Shown here: in pieces, positions 15,444 through 23,134 of the stretch
Position numbering within the stretch: position 1 is the stretch's first letter
How the letters are laid out: each line of letters begins with the position of its first letter
DNA from: an uncultured Anaerolineae bacterium
GTDB taxonomy: Bacteria > Chloroflexota > Anaerolineae > JACIWP01
Assembly: GCA_938049385.1 (NCBI GenBank)
Contig: CALIBQ010000055.1
Span: 1-32,143, forward strand
Reading direction: 5' to 3'
Length of the DNA stretch: 32,143 nt
Notes under the pieces: model-generated
Database searches by the model: none
What the model was told of the DNA's origin: nothing
Seen by the model: only the letters and a program-made list of their open reading frames with translations
Position numbers and translations under genes: made by a program

Positions 15444-15493
15444 ATTCTCCCTCCTGCCTCCGCAGTGTTATGATGATCAGACCACCCGAGCGG

Positions 15494-15522
15494 AATGTAG
15501 CACAACAACGCCGGCGTGTCAA
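15494..15522 (-). promoter_or_regulatory. Sigma70-type promoter for the UROD-to-larA operon
   Basis: On the minus strand TTGACA (15517-15522), a 17-base spacer ending TGC, and TACATT (15494-15499) form a consensus -35 with an extended -10. It is about 50 bases before the UROD-like ATG and is the strongest promoter in front of the seven-gene cluster. Confidence 0.7.
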
Positions 15523-15606
15523 AGGCCCGCCTAAGGGTGGAAACTGCTAGGCAATGAGCCAATACCCGCAAATCGAGTGACTTTTTCCACACCCTCTTTG
15601 TCTTGG

Positions 15607-15635
15607 TTGACAAATCACATCGCGGACTTTATAAC
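15607..15635 (+). promoter_or_regulatory. Sigma70-type promoter for the YfhO-like gene
   Basis: TTGACA (15607-15612), exactly 17 bases, then TATAAC (15630-15635). The predicted start of transcription is about 15642, some 40 bases before the ATG. It is divergent from the UROD-operon promoter; the 84 bases between the two show no other structure. Confidence 0.75.
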
Positions 15636-15682
15636 CGTTTCAGCGTACTGTTCTGGGAACAAACGATGTAGAAAGGCATGGG

Positions 15683-17668
15683 ATGATCCGTTCGCTGTCA
15701 GCCCGCTACCGCCATCTCCTGGCCGCCGGCCTGCTCCTGGCACTGCCGTTCGTCATGTTCTGGCGCATTTGGTGGCCGGACCCCACCCTGCGCCAGGTCA
15801 TCACCTACGGCGACTTCGTCGAACAGCACTACCTGATGCGCGTCTTTGTTGCTCGCGAGCTGTCGCACGGCCGGCTTCCTTTATGGGACCCGTACGCGTT
15901 CGGCGGACAGCCGGCGGTGGCCGCCACGCTGTTCCAGGTGTTTTATCCTCTGGGCCTGTGGCAGATGCTTCTGCCGGACCCGCTCCCCTTTCTGGCGCTG
16001 GAGCTGGAGGTGCTGTTCCATCTGGGACTGGCCGGCCTGTTCACCTACCTGTTCGTCTACCGACTGACCCGTTCGTCGGGCGCCGGCCTGACCGCCGGCC
16101 TGGCCTTCGGCCTGGGGGGCTGGCTGACCTCTTATCCCATGCAGCAGATCAACATCTTAGAGACGGCGATCTGGCTGCCCCTGGGGCTGTGGTTGATGGA
16201 AGGGGCGGTGGAGCGCCGCTCGCTGGCCGGCCTGTTCCTCGCCGGCGCGGCCATGGGCATCAGCCTGCTGGCCGGCCATCCGCAGACCACGCTGTACATG
16301 GCCTATCTGGCCGGCGCATATTTCCTCTTCCGTGCCCTGGGGCGGCGGGCCGGCTGGCGCTTCATCGCGGCCGGCGGCCTGCTGATGCTCATCGGGGCGC
16401 TGGGCATCAGCGCCGCACAGTGGATACCCGGCCTGGAAATGCACCGCATGTCGCCGCGCGCCGGCCTCACGTACGCCGAAATCGCCCACGGCTTCCAATG
16501 GGAGGATTTGCTGGGCATCGTGCGTCCAAGGCCGGGCGAATGGTCGCCCCTGTATGTGGGACTGCTTCCCCTTCTCCTAGCGCTGGCAGGCCTGGCGGTC
16601 AAGCGGCAGGGGCCGGCCCCCTTCTGGGGGGCTGTCGCGCTGACGGCACTGCTCCTTTCCCTGGGCGGGAACGGGTTCCTCTTTCCCATCGCCTACCGCA
16701 TCCTGCCGGGGTTCAACCTGTTCCGCGATCAGGAGCGGCTGGCCTACATTGTGAGCTTTGCGCTGGCGGTGCTGGCCGGCTACGGCTACACGGCGCTGGC
16801 CGGCCGCTGGTACCCGGTGCGACGTGCGTTGCCGGCCCTGCTGGCGCTTACCGCCCTGGAACTGTACCTGGCGCACGGGGATGTCAACCTGCAGGCGGAG
16901 CCGCCCGGCGGATACTTTCCGATGACGCCGGCGGTGGCCCATTTGCTCAATGACCCCGACGAGAACTGGCGCGTGAGCAGTGAGGGGCTACTGCCGGCGG
17001 ACGGCAACGCCGGCCTGCTTTTTGAGATTCGCGATGTGGTGGGCAACGGCCCGCTTCATCTGGCGGCATACGACACCTTTATCGAGAAGGTGCCTGAATT
17101 TCGCTGGTGGCGTATGCTGAACGTGCGCTATGTGCTGACCCAGCGGACGCTGAGCCATGGGGGGCTTCTGCTGGTGGTGGACGAGGGGGGCCGCCGGCTG
17201 TATCAAACCTTCCTGGGCGCTCAGCCGGCCTGGATCGTACATGAGTACCGCCTGGCGCCGGGCCAGGATGCCGCCGTTCAGATGACCGCCGGCGATGACC
17301 TCGACCCCTGGTCTGTTGCCGTGCTCGAAGCCGTGCCGGAACCCCCGCCGGTGCTGGCTGGCGGCGCTGAATCCCTCGCTATCCGGCATTTCAGCGCCCA
17401 GCGCATTGTGCTGGACGTACAGCTCAGCGCACCGGGCATCCTGGTGCTGAGCGAGATCGCCTACCCGGGATGGACGGTGCGGGTGAACGGCCGGCCGGCT
17501 GTGCCCCTGCGCGCCTATGGGATACTGCGGGCGCTGGCCCTGCCGGCGGGCACCTGGCGTGTGGAATGGTCCTATCAACCGCCCAGGGTGTATGCCGGCA
17601 TGGGCATCAGCCTCTTGACACTATTGGGCATCGTTGGTATGGTTATGGCGAAGGGCCGGCGGATGTGA
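15683..17668 (+). CDS. YfhO-family multi-pass membrane protein
   Basis: This 661-residue membrane protein starts at ATG 15683 with GAAAGG seven bases ahead. The first 400 residues hold about ten hydrophobic segments, beginning LLAAGLLLALPFVMFW. Typical YfhO features are VITYGDFVEQHYLMRVFV with GRLPLWDPYAFGGQP just after (first extracytoplasmic loop), AGHPQTTLYM, and LPGFNLFRDQERLAYIVSFALAVLAGYG. The soluble C-terminal region includes MLNVRYVLT and ILVLSEIAYPGWTVRVNG, which are hallmark strings of this family, followed by a final membrane segment. In Firmicutes YfhO proteins glycosylate lipoteichoic acid. In this organism a role in transferring sugars to a cell-surface polymer is inferred. It resembles the DUF2723 gene at 2511-4922 in being a GT-C-like protein with a beta-rich tail. 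It is transcribed alone. Confidence 0.85.
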   Translation: MIRSLSARYRHLLAAGLLLALPFVMFWRIWWPDPTLRQVITYGDFVEQHYLMRVFVARELSHGRLPLWDPYAFGGQPAVAATLFQVFYPLGLWQMLLPDPLPFLALELEVLFHLGLAGLFTYLFVYRLTRSSGAGLTAGLAFGLGGWLTSYPMQQINILETAIWLPLGLWLMEGAVERRSLAGLFLAGAAMGISLLAGHPQTTLYMAYLAGAYFLFRALGRRAGWRFIAAGGLLMLIGALGISAAQWIPGLEMHRMSPRAGLTYAEIAHGFQWEDLLGIVRPRPGEWSPLYVGLLPLLLALAGLAVKRQGPAPFWGAVALTALLLSLGGNGFLFPIAYRILPGFNLFRDQERLAYIVSFALAVLAGYGYTALAGRWYPVRRALPALLALTALELYLAHGDVNLQAEPPGGYFPMTPAVAHLLNDPDENWRVSSEGLLPADGNAGLLFEIRDVVGNGPLHLAAYDTFIEKVPEFRWWRMLNVRYVLTQRTLSHGGLLLVVDEGGRRLYQTFLGAQPAWIVHEYRLAPGQDAAVQMTAGDDLDPWSVAVLEAVPEPPPVLAGGAESLAIRHFSAQRIVLDVQLSAPGILVLSEIAYPGWTVRVNGRPAVPLRAYGILRALALPAGTWRVEWSYQPPRVYAGMGISLLTLLGIVGMVMAKGRRM

Positions 17669-17677
17669 CGCGAGTTT

Positions 17678-17707
17678 TTGGCCTTTCTTCCCTTTTTCAA
17701 GTATAAT
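17678..17707 (+). promoter_or_regulatory. Promoter for lon
   Basis: TTGGCC (17678-17683), 18 bases, then a perfect TATAAT (17702-17707). Transcription would start near 17714, giving a leader of about 80 bases. I see no CIRCE (TTAGCACTC inverted repeat) or HAIR-type heat-shock operator here. Confidence 0.6.
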
Positions 17708-17721
17708 TGTTTGGAAAACTT

Positions 17722-17779
17722 GCGGCATTTATGCCGCCAATTACCTAAATTCTCAGCGAAAGTGCCCCAAATCTTGGGG
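17722..17779 (+). other. Two hairpins in the lon leader
   Basis: GCGGCA-TTTA-TGCCGC (17722-17737) and CCCCAA-ATC-TTGGGG (17765-17779) are perfect six-base stems within the predicted untranslated leader of lon. The second ends 12 bases before the start codon and covers the G-rich part that could serve as ribosome-binding site, so it might act as a translational or thermal switch. Regulation is inference. Confidence 0.5.
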
Positions 17780-17791
17780 GAATGTCGAGAT

Positions 17792-20293
17792 ATGTGGAGA
17801 ATGCAGAACGTGGATTGGGATTGGATTGACGATACCATTTTCTCGGAAGAGTTCCGACCTCATAAAGGCCGCGAGGGCAAGGCTGATACCCGGCCGGCGG
17901 CCGAAGAGGAAGCCGAATACATGGAGGAGCCAGAGCTGATCGAGGCACCGCTCATCCCTGTGCGGGACACAGTCATCTATCCTCATATGGTGGCGCCCCT
18001 CTTTATCGGGCGCGAGCGTTCCCTGCGGGCGCTGGAAGCGGCGGTCGCCGGCGACGGCATCGTCATCGTCGCCACCCAGCGCGACCCCGATGAGGAAGAG
18101 CCATCCCCGGAGGGTCTGTACGACATCGGTACCGAGGTCATTATTGGGCGCACCCTGCGTATGCCCGACGGCACCACCAACGTCCTGGGCCAGGGCCAGC
18201 GGCGCGTGCACATCGTGGAGGTCATCCACACCACGCCGTACATCCGCGTGCGCGCCGCGCCCATCGAAGAGCCGGAGGTCAGCGACGTCGCCACGGAAGC
18301 GCTGATGCGCGCCGTGCTGGCGCTGTTTGAGAAGATCGTTCAGCTCAGCCCCTCCCTGCCCGAGGATGCCTACGTCGCGGCCATGAACGTGGATGACCCC
18401 GGCTGGCTGGCGGACCTCATCGCCTCCATGATGGAGTTCGATGTGGAGACCCGCCAGGCCATCTTGGAAGAGATCAATCCGGCGGAACGGCTCCAGCGCC
18501 TCAGCATCCTGCTGGCCAAGGAGCTGGATGTGCTGGAGCTGGAGAACGAGATTCAGAGCCAGGTCCAGCAGGAGATGGACCGCTCCCAGCGGGAATACTT
18601 CCTGCGGGAGCAGATGCGTATCATCCAGAACGAGCTGGGCGAGCTGGACAGCCAACAGCAGGAGATCGAGGAACTGCGCGCCAAGCTCGAGGAGAAACAG
18701 CTCCCGGAGGAGGTGCGTTCGCGGGCGGAGAAGGAGCTGGAGCGGCTGGCGGCCATGCCGGCGGCCGCGCCAGAGGTCGGCATCATCCGCACCTACTTGG
18801 ACTGGATACTGGAGCTTCCCTGGACGGAAGAGACGCCGGACAACATGGACCTGGAGAACGCCGAGCGCATCCTGGAATCGGAGCACTACGGCCTGACGCG
18901 CGCCAAGGAACGCATCCTGGAGCACATCGCGGTGCGCAAGCTGGCCGGCTCTAAGATGCGCAGTCCCATCCTGTGCTTCGTTGGCCCACCCGGCACTGGC
19001 AAGACCTCCATGGGGCGCTCTATCGCCAAGGCGCTGGGGCGCAACTTCGTGCGCGTCTCCGTGGGCGGCATCCGCGATGAGGCGGAAATCCGCGGGCACC
19101 GCCGCACTTACATCGGCGCCCTGCCCGGCCGCATCATCCAGACCATGCGGCGCGCCAAGAGCATCAACCCGCTCTTCATGCTGGACGAGATTGACAAGCT
19201 CGGGACCGATTTCCGGGGCGATCCGGCGGCAGCCCTGCTCGAGGTGCTGGACCCCGAGCAGAACTACGCCTTCTCGGACCACTACCTGGAGGTGCCGTAC
19301 GACCTGTCCAAGGTCTTCTTTATAACGACGGCCAACACGCTGTACACCATCCCGCCGGCGCTCCAGGACCGTATGGAGGTCATCGAGTTTCCGGGCTATG
19401 TGGAGGAGGAAAAGCTGGAGATCGCCCGGCACTTCCTCATCCCACGGCAGATTGACCTGCACGGGCTGAACGGGCATTCTGTGCAGTTCTCGGACTCGAC
19501 CCTGCGCACCATCATCCGGGAGTACACGTATGAGGCCGGCGTGCGCAACCTGGAGCGCGAGATCGCCCAGATCTGCCGCAAGCTGGCGCGGCGTGTGGCC
19601 CAGGGGAAGACGGCACCGCACCGCATCACCGTCAAGTCCCTGCCGCAGTTCCTCGGCCCACCGGAGTTCACCTCCAGCAAAGTCGAGGAGGAGGATCAGG
19701 TCGGGATGGCGACCGGCATCGCCTGGACAGAGGCCGGCGGCGATATCATGCCCATCGAGGTGCTGATTATGGTCGGAAAGGGCAACCTGCTGTTGACCGG
19801 CCAATTAGGCGAGGTGATGCAGGAATCGGCCCAGGCCGCGCTGTCCTTCGCCCGCGCCAATGCTGAGCGCTTTGGCATCAAGGACGTGGATTTCGACAAG
19901 ATTGACATCCACGTCCATATCCCGGAGGGGGCCATTCCTAAGGACGGGCCGTCGGCCGGCATCGCCATCGCTACCGCCATGATCTCGGCGCTGTCCGGCC
20001 GGCCGGTGCGCCGCGATGTCGGCATGACCGGGGAGATCACCCTGCGCGGGCGCGTGCTCCCCATCGGCGGGGTGAAGGAGAAAATCCTGGCCGCCCATCG
20101 CGCCGGCCTGAAGACCGTCCTCCTGCCAAAAAAGAATGAGAAGGACCTTATCGAGGTGCCGCGCAAACTGCGCAAGGGCCTGCGGGTGGTCTTTGTCTCG
20201 CATATGGATGAGGTGCTGAAGGAAGCACTGCTGGACCAGCATATCAGCACGGCGCCGAAAAAGCGCGTGAGCCGGCGGAGAAAAGCCGCGTAA
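17792..20293 (+). CDS. lon: ATP-dependent protease Lon (LonA)
   Basis: The protein has 833 residues from ATG 17792; ATG 17801 is an alternative and neither has a strong ribosome site. Order: an acidic N-terminal extension of about 50 residues, the LON substrate-binding domain beginning [25 protein letters not shown], a coiled coil ([22 protein letters not shown] region), an AAA+ module with Walker A GPPGTGKT (398-405) and Walker [11 protein letters not shown], and a protease domain with the Ser-Lys dyad S721 (PKDGPSAG) and K764 ([14 protein letters not shown]). It degrades misfolded and regulatory proteins in the cytosol as a hexamer. All catalytic residues are present. It is monocistronic, with a terminator overlapping its stop codon. 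The acidic extension is longer than in E. coli Lon. Confidence 0.97.
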   Translation: MWRMQNVDWDWIDDTIFSEEFRPHKGREGKADTRPAAEEEAEYMEEPELIEAPLIPVRDTVIYPHMVAPLFIGRERSLRALEAAVAGDGIVIVATQRDPDEEEPSPEGLYDIGTEVIIGRTLRMPDGTTNVLGQGQRRVHIVEVIHTTPYIRVRAAPIEEPEVSDVATEALMRAVLALFEKIVQLSPSLPEDAYVAAMNVDDPGWLADLIASMMEFDVETRQAILEEINPAERLQRLSILLAKELDVLELENEIQSQVQQEMDRSQREYFLREQMRIIQNELGELDSQQQEIEELRAKLEEKQLPEEVRSRAEKELERLAAMPAAAPEVGIIRTYLDWILELPWTEETPDNMDLENAERILESEHYGLTRAKERILEHIAVRKLAGSKMRSPILCFVGPPGTGKTSMGRSIAKALGRNFVRVSVGGIRDEAEIRGHRRTYIGALPGRIIQTMRRAKSINPLFMLDEIDKLGTDFRGDPAAALLEVLDPEQNYAFSDHYLEVPYDLSKVFFITTANTLYTIPPALQDRMEVIEFPGYVEEEKLEIARHFLIPRQIDLHGLNGHSVQFSDSTLRTIIREYTYEAGVRNLEREIAQICRKLARRVAQGKTAPHRITVKSLPQFLGPPEFTSSKVEEEDQVGMATGIAWTEAGGDIMPIEVLIMVGKGNLLLTGQLGEVMQESAQAALSFARANAERFGIKDVDFDKIDIHVHIPEGAIPKDGPSAGIAIATAMISALSGRPVRRDVGMTGEITLRGRVLPIGGVKEKILAAHRAGLKTVLLPKKNEKDLIEVPRKLRKGLRVVFVSHMDEVLKEALLDQHISTAPKKRVSRRRKAA

Positions 20294-20318
20294 GGCTGGC
20301 CTCCGCCGGCCTTTCTTT
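20292..20318 (+). terminator. Intrinsic terminator after lon
   Basis: AAGGCTGGC (20292-20300) pairs with GCCGGCCTT (20305-20313) across a CTCC loop with one T-G wobble, followed by TCTTT. The stem begins inside the lon TAA stop codon. Confidence 0.8.
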
Positions 20319-20357
20319 CGCCGCCGGCCGTCGAACTAAACACAGGAGAAGGCGTCC

Positions 20358-21515
20358 ATGGGCCAGTCCGCATCTCCCCAAAATATCGGTTCCATCGTGA
20401 AGAACCTGACCAAGATGACGGTTGTGGGATGGCTGCTGGCGAATGTGTGCATCTGTCTGGCGCTGGCTCTTGCATGGCGGTTCGGATACATTGACATCAA
20501 TGTCTGGCGCTACCGGCTGGCCGATTTCTTCGCGAAAAAGGATTTCATCAACCCCCAAGAGCTGATCCCCGAGGGCATGAAGTTTCACAGCGTCCAGCGG
20601 CAGGACCTGGACGGGGACGGGGAGATGGAGCGGGTGGTTTTCTATCGGTATGACATCGTCAGCGGACGCTCCCCTTACGGCGCCATCGTGCTGGACCTGA
20701 ACAACTGCCGGCCGCGCGGCCTCGACACCTTTGAGCTGATCCCCATTGACCGGGATTACCTCAGCGAGGCGAACGTCGAGATTCAGGTCATGGATATACC
20801 GGACGTCGGCGGTTCCCAGGAAGTCCTGATCTGGGGCAAGACGGGCGACAATATCCGCACGGAGCTGGCTATTTTCATGTGGTACGATTACAGCCAGCCG
20901 TGCAGTCCGCCGGCGCCCGGCCAGCGCGGCTATTGGAACCTGGGATTTTTCCGCGGTACCGGCGGTATCAGCATAGACGGCTTGCGGGTGCGCGTCAAGG
21001 ACAGGGCCTTCGAGCGCTCACAGTTGGCGGTGACCCGGGTGTACGACCCGTTCAACGGCTCCTACCGGCAGTCTCCCGACGGCCCGATGCTGGAGCCGGT
21101 CAGCAAAGCGGTGGAGTTTACCTTCACAGCCCCCACGCCGGTGCCCCAGACATATTATCCCGAGAAGAGCGTGTTAGCCTTTTACCTGGCCATCGGGTTG
21201 AATACCGCAGAGGCGAAGGGATATCTTTCGCCGGAAGCGGCGGCACGGTTCATTGATGGGAATTATGGGCGCGACGTGGCGGAGCCAGGACAGCTCACCA
21301 GCATGGCGGAAGTGAAGGAGATCGCCTATTACCCGGACGTGGAAAAGGAGCGCCGGCATGAACGCATCGCCGTCGAGGTGCTGGTGGTGAACCGCCGGCC
21401 CGACGGCACCATCACCGGCCCCTTCCGCTATCGGGTGTGGGTGGAGGGGGTGCCGAAGAAGGGCGCGTATCCTTATGACTGCGAATGGCGCATTGTGGAC
21501 TTCCAGCCGATGTAG
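20358..21515 (+). CDS. Membrane-anchored protein of unknown function
   Basis: The protein has 385 residues with AGGAGAAGG before the ATG. One membrane segment lies at about residues 20-41 (MTVVGWLLANVCICLALALAW), with a short cytosolic N-terminus and a large outside domain. The outside domain includes DLDGDGEMERVVFYRYD (about 83-99), a calcium-loop-like pattern of the kind found in FG-GAP/VCBS repeats, then beta-rich sequence, a proline-rich link (APTPVPQTYYPEKS) and a C-terminal part with alternating strands ending CEWRIVDFQ. I recognise no named family; it may be a lineage-specific surface protein. It follows lon after a terminator and converges with the small gene at 21519, only 3 bases apart. 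I saw no clear promoter in the short gap after lon. Confidence 0.7.
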   Translation: MGQSASPQNIGSIVKNLTKMTVVGWLLANVCICLALALAWRFGYIDINVWRYRLADFFAKKDFINPQELIPEGMKFHSVQRQDLDGDGEMERVVFYRYDIVSGRSPYGAIVLDLNNCRPRGLDTFELIPIDRDYLSEANVEIQVMDIPDVGGSQEVLIWGKTGDNIRTELAIFMWYDYSQPCSPPAPGQRGYWNLGFFRGTGGISIDGLRVRVKDRAFERSQLAVTRVYDPFNGSYRQSPDGPMLEPVSKAVEFTFTAPTPVPQTYYPEKSVLAFYLAIGLNTAEAKGYLSPEAAARFIDGNYGRDVAEPGQLTSMAEVKEIAYYPDVEKERRHERIAVEVLVVNRRPDGTITGPFRYRVWVEGVPKKGAYPYDCEWRIVDFQPM

Positions 21516-21518
21516 CGC

Positions 21519-21857
21519 TCAGGGCCGGCGGATGCGCAGGAACTCCTCGGGGGATTTGCCCGGCGGCAGGGCCAGGAACCAGACCGGCTCGTCGGGCAGG
21601 CCTTGCTGAGCCATCCAGGTATGACAAGCCGCGATGACGATCTGATAATCCAGCGTGGGGGCAGGCACGACGATGAGCGGCCGGCCCTGTTCGTCGAGGT
21701 AATAACCTGGAGCGCGGCCGGCTTTCTCCGCCGCCGGCGCTGTCTCGACGATGAACGCAAACTGTACCCCGCCGTCCGGCGCGTCGGTGTAGATTTCCTG
21801 ACGCGTGATGCGGCCCTGGCTGTACTTGAAGTCGGTGCCGAAAGAATAAAACCGCAC
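21519..21857 (-). CDS. Small protein of unknown function, GTG start
   Basis: The protein has 112 residues, beginning VRFYSFGTDFKYSQGRITRQ and ending KSPEEFLRIRRP. The frame is open to about 21986, but a consensus promoter at 21904-21932 lies inside that upstream stretch and AAGGGG lies seven bases before GTG 21857, so the GTG start is chosen. The sequence looks like a small alpha/beta cytosolic protein with YYLDEQGRPLIVVPAPTLDYQIVIAACHTWMAQ in the middle. No signal peptide or membrane segment is visible and no family was recognised. It is transcribed alone and converges with the gene ending at 21515. Confidence that it is real rests on the promoter, ribosome site and normal amino acid composition. 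Confidence 0.6.
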   Translation of the reverse strand: MRFYSFGTDFKYSQGRITRQEIYTDAPDGGVQFAFIVETAPAAEKAGRAPGYYLDEQGRPLIVVPAPTLDYQIVIAACHTWMAQQGLPDEPVWFLALPPGKSPEEFLRIRRP

Positions 21858-21903
21858 GGACGAACCCCTTTGGCTCACGGAAGCAAATGCGCTGGTCAGA
21901 CGC

Positions 21904-21932
21904 ATCTTAACCGCTCTCATGAGCGCTGTCAA
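21904..21932 (-). promoter_or_regulatory. Promoter for the 112-residue gene, with an inverted repeat in its spacer
   Basis: On the minus strand TTGACA (21927-21932), exactly 17 bases, then TAAGAT (21904-21909). The spacer holds CGCTC-ATGA-GAGCG (21912-21925), an inverted repeat placed where a repressor could occlude polymerase. Confidence 0.65.
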
Positions 21933-22000
21933 ACGAATAGGGGTAAGGGATGTCGGAAGGTTGTACCTGCTACTCAAAGCCCACAAATCCCGTCCCTTAA

Positions 22001-22041
22001 TTTCCCCTCCCCGTGCACAGGGAAGGGAACAGGGGGTGGGG
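22001..22041. repeat. Intergenic C-rich/G-rich hairpin element, copy 2
   Basis: TTCCCCTCCC (22002-22011) pairs with GGGAAGGGAA (22020-22029) with one mismatch across a loop containing GTGCAC, followed by a GGGGGTGGGG tract. It resembles the elements at 14234-14275 and 26656-26697. A GGGGGTGGGG run also occurs near 30545. Confidence 0.6.
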
Positions 22042-22051
22042 TACCATAGTA

Positions 22052-22068
22052 CAGGTGACGGTCACCTG
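22052..22068. promoter_or_regulatory. Perfect 17-bp palindrome upstream of the epimerase gene
   Basis: CAGGTGAC-G-GTCACCTG is a perfect 8-bp inverted repeat around one base, 58 bases before the epimerase start. Its size and symmetry fit a dimeric regulator site. I saw no convincing -35/-10 pair beside it. Confidence 0.5.
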
Positions 22069-22126
22069 GTAGGCGACTGTCATCCCACAGCAAGAAGCAA
22101 CTTGGATATTGGGAGGTTCACGCGAC

Positions 22127-23059
22127 GTGAGGGTTTTGATCACTGGGGGAGCGGGGTTCATTGGTACGGCGCTGGCGAACCGGCTGGTGGAGCTGGGGCA
22201 TCAGGTGCGCGTGCTGGATGACCTGAGCGCCGGCGATCCCTCTCGCCTGCATCAGGATGTGCTGTTCAACCGCGGGGATGTGCGCGATCGGCCGAAACTC
22301 TGGACTATTTTACATAATATTGACTGTGTCTTTCACCTAGCGGCCCGCGTATCCGTCCCGGAGTCCATCCTCTACCCGCGCGAATATAACGACGTGAACG
22401 TGGGCGGCACGGTCAGCGTGATGGAGGCCATGCGCGATGTGGGGGTCAAGCGCGTGGTGCTGGCCTCTTCCGGCACGGTGTATGGGGAACAGCCGGCCCA
22501 GCCGGTGAAGGAATCCTTCCGCCCGAACCCGCGCGCCCCGTACGCGGTGAGCAAGATCGCCGCGGAGTACTACGTCTTCACCCTGGGGCAGTTGTACGGC
22601 ATCGAGACGGTCGCATTGCGCATTTTCAACGCGTACGGGCCGTATCAGCCCCTGCCGCCCTCTCATGCGCCGGTCATCCCGCTCTTTATGCGCCAGGTGC
22701 TGACCGGCGGCTCTGTGGTCATCTTTGGGGACGGCCGGCAGACGCGCGACTTCGTCTATATTGATGATGTGGTGGATGCCCTGGTGGCGGCCGCGCTGGC
22801 GCCTGATGTAGATCGGCAGATCATCAACGTCGGCTCCGGGCAGGAGGTCAGCGTGCGCGAGCTGGTGCGGCATATCGAACGGGTTACCCGCCGCAAGGCC
22901 AACGTCATCGAGAACGCCGGCCAGGACGGCGGCGTGTCCCGTCTGGTGGCGGACATCACCCTAGCGCACCAGAAACTGGGCTTTACCCCGAAGGTGGACA
23001 TCGAGGCCGGCCTGCGCTTACTGCTGGAGCTGGACCCGCGCTTCCGCCAACTACGCTGA
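22127..23059 (+). CDS. NAD-dependent sugar-nucleotide epimerase/dehydratase (GalE-like, extended SDR)
   Basis: The protein has 310 residues from GTG 22127, with GGGAGG at 22111-22116; a TTG at 22109 would add six residues and is less likely. The NAD-binding Rossmann motif is GGAGFIG (7-13). The catalytic residues of the extended SDR family are S114/S115 in LASSGTVYGE and Y139-x3-K143 in PYAVSKIAAEYY. NAYGPYQPLPPSHAPVIPLFMRQVLTGG, FGDGRQTRDFVYIDDVVDA and INVGSGQEVSVREL complete the UDP-sugar epimerase pattern. It likely interconverts UDP-glucose/galactose or the N-acetyl or uronate forms for surface polysaccharide; the exact substrate cannot be read from sequence. It is a single-gene unit convergent with the FAD oxidoreductase gene. 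Confidence 0.88.
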   Translation: MRVLITGGAGFIGTALANRLVELGHQVRVLDDLSAGDPSRLHQDVLFNRGDVRDRPKLWTILHNIDCVFHLAARVSVPESILYPREYNDVNVGGTVSVMEAMRDVGVKRVVLASSGTVYGEQPAQPVKESFRPNPRAPYAVSKIAAEYYVFTLGQLYGIETVALRIFNAYGPYQPLPPSHAPVIPLFMRQVLTGGSVVIFGDGRQTRDFVYIDDVVDALVAAALAPDVDRQIINVGSGQEVSVRELVRHIERVTRRKANVIENAGQDGGVSRLVADITLAHQKLGFTPKVDIEAGLRLLLELDPRFRQLR

Positions 23060-23072
23060 ACGGACGGTTGCC

Positions 23073-23134
23073 GGGGACTGCCCTCTACGGGACGGTCTTT
23101 TGGGGACCGTCCCCTACCGGGGACCGCCTTCTAC
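23073..23134. repeat. Four degenerate copies of a 15-16 bp unit containing a 9-bp hairpin
   Basis: Units at 23073-23088, 23089-23103, 23104-23118 and 23119-23134 share the pattern GG(G)GAC-x-G-x-C followed by CTAC or TTGG. Copies 2 and 3 form a perfect hairpin, GGGACGGTC (23089-23097) with GACCGTCCC (23105-23113). The last copy runs into the 3' end of the FAD oxidoreductase gene. It may serve as a two-way transcription end for the convergent genes, although no T-tract follows. Confidence 0.6.

Noticed and set aside
15678-15686. ATG at 15678 as start or leader peptide before the YfhO-like gene
   Set aside because: It reads ATG-GGA-TGA, only two codons, and overlaps the real ATG at 15683. No further evidence for a leader.
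17701-17791. Possible CIRCE or HspR-type heat-shock operator before lon
   Set aside because: Neither TTAGCACTC-N9-GAGTGCTAA nor a CTTGAGT-type repeat is present. Only two unrelated short hairpins were found.
17753-19804. Very long open frame on the minus strand opposite lon (about 680 codons)
   Set aside because: It mirrors lon codon positions, shows no domain and contains low-complexity Leu/Gln/Asp/Gly-rich sequence. High GC at third positions opens the antisense frame.
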